Notes under the pieces: model-generated | What the model was told of the DNA's origin: nothing | Seen by the model: the letters and a program-made list of their open reading frames with translations, nothing else | Database searches by the model: none | Translations under genes and position numbers: made by a program | Shown here: positions 14,301 through 23,300 of the stretch, in pieces | How the letters are laid out: each line of letters opens with the position of its first letter | Numbering within the stretch: position 1 is the stretch's first letter | Origin: Schistosoma mansoni | Lineage: Eukaryota; Platyhelminthes; Trematoda; Strigeidida; Schistosomatidae | Reading direction: 5' to 3' | NCBI RefSeq assembly: GCF_000237925.1 | Contig: NC_031497.1 | Span: 16,914,770 to 16,978,769 of the forward strand | DNA length: 64,000 bases

Positions 14301-17300
14301 AACTGTGTTATAGTGTTAAAGAATAAATGCAAAATTATGAGAAACTGTGTAACAGTACAACATACAGGAAATTAGTATGGGGTATTTGTGCACGGTAAAT
14401 GACAACCTGTTACAGAAGAAGAGCCGGAAGGATAAATTCGTCTATCGATTCTACATCGGACTGAGGTTCCTTGAAATATCTGAGTTTCTTATTTAACCAC
14501 GTATTCTGTTGATTAAGCCTTGTACCAATATTTGTTTTAGAAATGCAAAGATTCAAAGGAGCATAATCAGGTGCGGCTACGATAGTAAAGTGACAACAAA
14601 GTATAGTGGAGATTGTATATTCCGTACTTTATTAGTTAAATATTTGCAAAGAAATCAATATTACAACTTAGAATATAAATAAGAAGTTTTCATCAATTTT
14701 TTCTTAGGATAATCATCAATCTGAAGCGGACTCCGTGTTTAACATAACCGTTAACAATAACACTGGTCTACTTTACTAAATGAATTAATTATACCACTAG
14801 GTGTAACACATCTTACCATACACAAAATAATAAGACCACTGTCAATATAAACATACTGATTACTTGAAAAGTGGTAAATCAGAATAACAGTGTACCTTTC
14901 AAGAATTGTATCAGCATTCTTCAATTTAGAAAATTCTGAATTGATGATTGCAGTCCGTGTATCATTTGCTATAATTAGAGCTTCAAGGACGGGAAATGGG
15001 ACCAACATTTCAAAAATATCACCTGAATCAGAAGGAAGTAAGGGTATTTGAAACATTTCTTTTGTTATAATATCGTTTGTTAAAACAGAAGCAGGTTGAG
15101 ATTCACCACTTATTTCAGTCTCATTAACAGTTTGAAACGTTTCAGACCAACGACGAGATGAAAGACTACGTGTGAATTTAGAGACTAGAAGTGTGCTAGA
15201 TTCCTGTTGAGCGGAAACAAATGTAAATAGAAAATCAAGAAAAGTTAATGATAATTATTCTGGACTTAGATTATACACTGGGCAGGCCCAGTGAATAAAG
15301 ACATCCATACTAAGTGTAAAATAGATATGATATTTGACAAAGTAGATTGCAAAAGTTAAGGAAAGCTTTGGTGCTAACAAGTCTTCAAGGTAAATAATCA
15401 ATACTTGGTACTGAACTACTTACTTAATGTACTCAGCAAACTGATATTTAACAATACGTTTGCCATATCTAAACTAAAAATAAAGAATTAATACATTAGC
15501 ACGACTTCCAAGTATTTTATCCAAAGTCTCTAACCACGGATTACGATGATTGTACAAATCCCAAACAAGAAGTCTGCACCTCCTGACATGACTTAAGCCA
15601 ATGATTACTGACTGTACGAACCAATGCTATGTTTTAGTTTGGTGGCCCCTAGATTTCCTTCAACCCACTTAAATGCCAATTAAGATTGAGTGTCTATATG
15701 GGGGGAGGAAGGGAGTGGATAAAGTATGTCCCAATCACCTCGGCCAATGAACATTCACAGCCTCATCAAACTATATGTCATCCTTATCTTATACTCTAAG
15801 CCTAACTAGGTCAGTGGCTGCAACTCAACACTCTCAAGGCATCAGCGACCGAATACTAATAACTTACACATGTTCCCATCCTGTTAAAACCATGTTGCCC
15901 CCAAATGCCCTGGTACGGCCGAGAGTGGGGAGAGTCCGCTCTCCCTCTCCAAATGCTCTCACATGGCCACGCGGATATATAGCCTCTGTCAGGGAAGTCC
16001 TACTCACTGCCTTCTCGTGGCACTACTGTTGTTTACGAAATTGAGAGGATGAAAAGCGAATGTCCGGCGCTTTAACCGGGTTGGTGGACACGGAAAGTTC
16101 ACCTAGGGGAGTTGGAAAACCCTGATTCCAAACCATAGTGCACACGGGCTCCAGTATCCTGAAGGAACAAATGGCGTACGAACCAATCGTTGGTCACCGG
16201 CTACCATGGGACTGCATCTCCTTACGATGCTTCACTGACTTGTGGACTGGACCTTCAGGTCAAAGGCTCGGGATGTGGCCCCCTAATAAAACCACCTGCT
16301 TCAGTTCGGGCACCTGGGCAGTATCACAGCCCTCACACAAATCAAATGAGATTTGTGAGGCGCATATTTATCTGGTGCTTCCTTGTACCAATATTAATGT
16401 GTTTAAATAATAAATAATAATAATAAAACCATGTTCTAGAAAGATGAATAAACAGAAAGAGGACTATAGGGTTTTTGATCAGAAAAAAGATCACTAATTT
16501 CCGTCTGAACACTTGAATTCAAGTAGTGTTTTAAGGCAGTACATTATTAAAGCGGAAACAACTTTAAATATTGATTTATTTTTATTCACAACCTTTAAAA
16601 ACAAACAAATTTATGTTAAATTTTTAAAAATTAATACTAAAATCAAAAAATAAAAGTTCCTAAATATCCATGACTTCAAAATAAACAAGAATATTGATAT
16701 TATGAACTTCGGAAACTTGCTGCTTTATTTTTTAAACAACAGAATTTATCGAAATTATTACCTTAGTATCCCTTTTACGCCTTAGCTTCTCGTCACCCAA
16801 ATAAGTAGTAGCCAGAATGCTGTAATAATTCTGTTTAGTTTTAATAACACGATACCAGTCCTAAATAAATAATAATAGTGTGAAAAATGAATAAACGTAC
16901 CTCTGGTACGGATTTAATGATATCTTCATCTTGAAGACAACTGGAAATCATGGAAAATGAATCCAAACACTTCTTGTACAATTTATTAATGTGGTTGACA
17001 ATTCGTCGATATTCAGGTTCATCTTAAGTGGAGTTCGAAAGAAACAATAAGAGAGATCAGTGAATACTTTGCTTTCTTAAACATATGCTAGTTTTACAAA
17101 TATTAAGAATCATTGTATATAGAAATACTAGTTAAGGTGAAGAAAGAATAGTCTTGAAAACTATAAAACATTGAAAACTAATGTATTCTAAACGACGTAT
17201 TTGATATTGTCTCCCGTCAGTCTAATGTGAAACCAATAGCAAACGTAAATACAGTTCGCGAGCATTTGTCTTTCTCTAGAGGAACATACTGTCGAAACAC

Positions 17301-20300
17301 AATCAAGTAACCTTTCTTCAGAAATATATTCGCTAATCACCATAGTACAATTAAAGAAAAGACAATCTCCAACTTTCCAGTTAGTTAAAATTAAGCTGAA
17401 GAAGGATCATCATGTTAGAACAATTACAGACCGATATTTTAATTGAGTGCACCCCTTTTTGAAATCAGTTATAACAATATCATAACACTGCGTCCATGAA
17501 AATTGTAAGAAAAGAGTAGTAAACATTAAAATTAAACTTAATTAATATTATAGACTAACAGACCTAAGAGAGTGGGTGAATACCTTAAATATTCCCGATA
17601 ATGTTAGATCGAACAATGAGCCGTCATTTCAATTGACCACATCAGTCAAGAGTGATTTCAATTGTTGATTCCCACCCAACCGTTCCATATATACGTTTTT
17701 ATAGATAATTAATTATTATACATGATAATACAGAAAAGTACTAAATGACGAATAGTTACTTATGTAGTTTTATTTGACGTAGATATGTAGTCCTTATAAT
17801 CAGTCAGTATTCTTGAGTGCTGTTAGAGGTATGAGAGCGGTTATCACTTCCCACTTGCCTACACCGTGGAAAGGTTCTTCTAGAGGTACCTGAAAAAGGA
17901 AATTGGATTAGAAGTGGTCTTAGTAACCTGAGAGTGTGACCGCAGTGCCAAACAGACAACTGTTTGAGCCGGTCACAAACGAACTTTTTGTGTTAGCTCC
18001 GTACTTGTTGGAACCTTGATGCCGGAGACAGATATCCTTAGGATAAGGCGAGGTGTGCATTTTTAGGTTCGATCTTTTCTAACCCCACCCCTTCTTGTGG
18101 GAAGGCAGCATCACTGTTACGCTGGTTGTCTGAAGAAAACACTTTACTGCCGTAACACCACTGTACAGTCAGCAGTACGACTTCGCCTTATGACACCTTG
18201 GGATTGCTGTTTTTAGTCTTACTGTTCTTCAACCGACCTGTCTGGCATGTTAGGACCTTGAGGAACGATTGTCCCAGCCAGTATAGCTCGATTGGTTCAT
18301 CACAATAGACAAGTCCGAACACCACGTCAAGGTAGTAGCAATGGTCAGGAGTTCTTATAATACTTTTGCAAAATACAGAAATAAATAGTATACATCATTT
18401 GCCGAGTGCACAATTATTTACTCGGCTTCGAGTTACATACTTTGTAACGGCTAGCGATGACAACCAGTTACCCGAGTCGCAATGAAGGACGGACTGGAAT
18501 TTGGGTATTAATTGTTGAACTTTAAATAATTTAACCTCTGAAATATAACACACCGGAATAATGGAACAAAACATGCTCGTTTTGTCACAAACGTAAATGG
18601 AATGATATTTTAACTTACGATTTATTCGGTATCACGAACAGTTCTTCTAAGATGTGCAAAATTGTTAATTTATATTATACAAATCTCTACCAGCTAGCTG
18701 CTTTCAAATTTTGTTAGCAGCTATGTGAAATTTGCGAGGGATTTAAATTAGATATGTAAATAAAAACCTATGTATTCCGAATTCTTCGACGGTCAGGTTC
18801 GGACGTACAAAAATTAATATATCAGTGATTGAAAATAGCTAGTGGTTCAGCCTAGAAGTAATTGCAAAGTTGAAACTGTGACTATTATTTACCCGAAATA
18901 GTTCTAAAAGAACATTCGGAGTTAAGTGACAAAGTATAACGACTAAATAACTATACAAGATGAACAAACAGATAATCTAAGAGGTTAGCTACTTTTTGTC
19001 AAACGAATTTTCGTAGAGCGATTAGTTAGGAATTTTCACACTACTGTATTTATTTGTCTGGTTTACAGTGAAATTTTCTTACGACTTGGAATTAATTTAT
19101 AGAAACTGTGCTAAATTTAGGAACGTAGGACAAAATGAGCGCCATTACAGCTAAGACACCACCTGGCAATATTGTAATCATATTTTTACAAGACAAGGAA
19201 AAAAATAAAGGAAACGTTTTGCTTATCATATTGATTTTAGACATTGTTAGCGGGACATAGATTGGATTAAAGCATGTTTCATGCATGACGGTGTTGCTGC
19301 GCGCTGATTGGCTAATTCTAAACCGATCAGCCCGGGCATATTATTGGAGAAAAATCTAGAGGCTTCTTATGTATATACTATAAATATATGAACGTTATTC
19401 AAATCAGTGATTGCTGTTCACTTATCATTATTATTTTGAATACAATTTCATTCCTGTTCAAAGTGTTCTGATTTTGGGGTCTTGTCGAGTGTTATCGTAT
19501 AAGAATACTAAGCAATAGGAATAGCTGGGTCGTTTATATAACTAAATACAATTATAAAAGACATACTGTCAGATTTAAGGATTTCCCTAAAAAAGACCTC
19601 AGAAACTTTTAAATTTTTTTGCAAAGAGAAACATGAGCAAACTGATTACCGTTTCGAAGTCGAAGAAAGTTGCATTCATTCGCTTGTGCAATCATAACGT
19701 CACTGAATACAGACAGCACCTCTTGAGTCATATCATTAGAGGATTGCTCCGTATGTGATGCAAGATAATCGAAGGCCTCAGCAGCTACCTAGAAATATAG
19801 TTTATATTTTCTAAATGTACTATTATAAATAAAAAGATAGAATGAAATGCTTGTGAAAAAATGAAGTTACATTAAGTCACATTCGTTGATGGAAAAGCTC
19901 AGTGTTCCAGTTGGCACAAAACAACAAAAATAAAAATCGAAAAAAGACTGGATACAAGGAAAAGGAGATCGATTTTCAATTATGTTGCTTGATACTATGT
20001 ACTGCTTTTTTGACACGTTACGTACTTAACGCAAAAACTTGAAATTTCCTAGCAGATGAGGACTAGATCTCCTCCATCACCCTTTAACCTCCTAATTGAT
20101 AAACAAAAACATAATGTTTATGAGTACATTTTTAAACTAGGCGTGTGTTGTACGTGCATAAGCGTTTACTGTAAATAATCAAAATTTGCAGTGGACTTCT
20201 TTCATGTCCAGAAATTACTCGTGAATCAAATTCACTTTCTTAGATGACTACAAATGTATGGATGTCCAAACTACATCGAAGTTTTTAGTCATTTATAATT

Positions 20301-23300
20301 AGTGTATGAACATACTGGGTGAACTACTGATCATGTTTTCAGCTTACCTAAGAAAAAAGCAATTGCACTCCCTTATTCATACTTATTGATTATTTAGTAA
20401 ACTGTCGCTTTTAATTGAAATGAGATACATTTTTCTGTTACCAGTTTTCCTGATTACAAACATAGATTCTAGAAAATAATTCTAAACACGAACATGAGTG
20501 TTTATTAGGTTTTTGCATCAGTAAAGTTCCCAAGACACACCTAGTGCACTATTGTGGTGTATGCTACTTATATTTGCAGATATAAATAGTATGTACCAGC
20601 CCCGACCGTTGCTGCTACCTTGACGTGGTGTTCGGACTTGTCTATTGTGATGAACCAATCGAGCTATACTGGCTGGGACAATCGTTCCTCAAGGTCCTAA
20701 CATGCCAGACAGGTCGGTTGAAGAACAGTAAGACTAAAAACAGCAATCCCAATCCTTGTTCATGAACGATGCTTCCCAGGTGCGTGAAAGATTCCAGGTC
20801 TTCCAGGGTTTTCCATCAAGTGTGATTGGGTCGGTGTTCTCTGTGTTGTATTTGAGGATCTTGCTTTTTCTTTTGTGTATGTTGAGGCCTATTGATGCAG
20901 AGACTGCTGCTACACTAGTTGTCTTCGTCTGTATTTGTTCGTGTGTATGAGATGGGAGGTCCAGGTCATCCGCGAAGTCCAAATCATCTAGTTGATTCTG
21001 AGATGTCCATTGTATTCCGTGCTTCCTGTCAGATGTCGAAGCCTTCATAATCCAGTCAATCATCAGAAGAAAGAGGAAGGGAGAGAGTAGACAGTCATAT
21101 AGAAAAGTTTACTTAGTGTTCTCTTGTCCACACTGTCAAACGCCTTCTCATAGTCAATGAAATTGATGTATAGTGACGAGTTCCACTCAATTGATTGCTT
21201 CACGATGATCCGTAGTGTAGCGACTTTGTCTGTTCTTGACCGATCCTTACGGAATCCAGCCTGTTGATCTCGAAGTAGGAAGTCTCCTGAATCTTTCATC
21301 CAGTTCAGCAACACTGTTGAAAACTGTTCCTGCTACTGATAACAGTGTGATGCTTCTGTAATTCTCACATTTACTCAGACCTCCTTTCTTTGATATCTTA
21401 ATGAGGTATCCTTCTTTACAGTCTGTCTATGGCACTTGTTCTTCCTCCCGAATCTTCTTGAATAGAAGGAGAAGCATGTTTGCAGTTACTTCAATGTCTG
21501 ACCTCAGTGCTTCAGCTGGTATATTGTCAGGTCCTGCCGCTTTCACGCTCTGGATTTGTCTGATGGCCATCTTGAATTCTTCGATCGTTGGTGAAGTGAC
21601 ATCTATAAAAAAGTCTGTAGGTGTTGCTTTGGTGATACAAATATGATCTATCTGGTTCTCTGTGGTGTGGTCCAGTGAGATCCATGTAGCTTTGTGTATG
21701 AGTTTGTGTGGAAATATTGTGCTACCTATAACCAGTTTGTTGAATGCACATAGATTTGCAGTCTCTCCCCATTTTCATTTCTCTCTCCTAGTCCATGTCG
21801 TCCAATTATATCTTTATATCCTGTGTTTTTCAGTCCGACTTTAGCATTTAGATCTCCCATCAGGATGGTCAGGTCCTTTCTTAAGCACTTAGCTATGATT
21901 GATTGCAGCCTCCCATAAAACTGATCTTTAATGTCGTCGTTGCTATCATTTGTGGGTGCATAACATTGGGTAACATTCATTGTGATCCCCTTCTTCTTTG
22001 TTTTGAATGATGCTTTGATAACTCTAGACCCATAAGATTCCCGTCCTACAAGTGCATTTCATGCTTCTTCGCACAGCATTAGAGCAACTCCATGAGTGTG
22101 TGGAGCATTTTCCTCCTCGTGACCAGAGTAAAGCAGCATCTCTCCCGTATCTAGCCTTTGCTGTCTAGCTTGTGTCCAATGGGTTCCGCTGATTCCAATT
22201 ATTGCCACCTTGCATCTCCTCATTGCCATTGCTATTTGACTGGTCTTCCCTGTCTCCCACATTATCCGGACGTTCCATGTACCTATAAAGAGTGTTACTC
22301 TGGTTGTTAGAAGGGGCATCGGCCTCGTGACTTCCGAAGAATCTCCGCTTTCATCATGAGGCATCATAATTCTTCCTTCAACTCCCAGGGCAGAGTTTAG
22401 ATGGTTTGAATTATTTTACTGGTTAGCGCCTTTTTGACGAGTTAGTTTTCTACGGAATGAGGTCGCTAACCCCATGCCAAACCCTCCTCCTTTACCCGGG
22501 CTTGGGACAGGCAGTAACTCTAGAAGAGCTACAGGCGGAGTTTGAGAGTTAGGGGCGGCCAAACCAAAACATGGCATCAGTACTTGATGTCACTAACTTC
22601 TAGTCTGAGCCATGTCGGTAGATGTAGACTACTTGGTTGGGGTCCGCGTGACTATTATAACCAATGGTTGGAGACTGCGTGATATGGTTCAGAATCGATC
22701 ACAATGGCATAGCTGTATACACTTTCTGTCTTCCCTTAAACTATGAGAATAAAATTGCTTCATGTCTTTCTTTCCTCCTTATACACAATCTTTCTTTTAT
22801 ATATTACCACCATTCAGTAAACTACTTCTATGAATTCGGTGTTCATCTTGTTGTGCTAATGAGGTATGGCAACTTGGACCGATGCATATGTGTGCCTGGT
22901 CCTACGTTGTAGCTGACTGAATGCATGTACCACCAGTCGGAAGTGGAATAACTGCGAGAAGAAGAATTAGAAGATTGAAATGAAGAGAAGCGAGAAGGAA
23001 ACTGAAGGCAATCAAGACAACAACAGGAACGACGGAACAATAAATCTTGTAAGAGACAATCCAAAGATGTATGATTTTCATATTTTACTAAACCACTGTG
23101 TAGTTGTGCATCAAGGAACAATTGGTCTTCCCCACTTGAGTTCTCATCCACTACAAGATTATCGACAGCCTAGTACCAACAACAATATCTTTTTATTAAT
23201 CTTGTAGTATTTTAACAGTTGAATTCATGAGTCGATGTACGCTAGACCACTATTGAAAACCTGGAATAGTTGGACAGCCGTTTCGTCCAAGTATGGAACT

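Noticed and set aside
15204-15423. Possible additional BRO1 exon between the micro-exon and exon 8
   Set aside because: No open frame with matching splice sites and phase; the alternative acceptor at 15195 removes the need for it.
20756-20950. Plus-strand frames over the LINEs at 20756-23232 and 62840-63232
   Set aside because: Antisense shadows of the RT reading frames.
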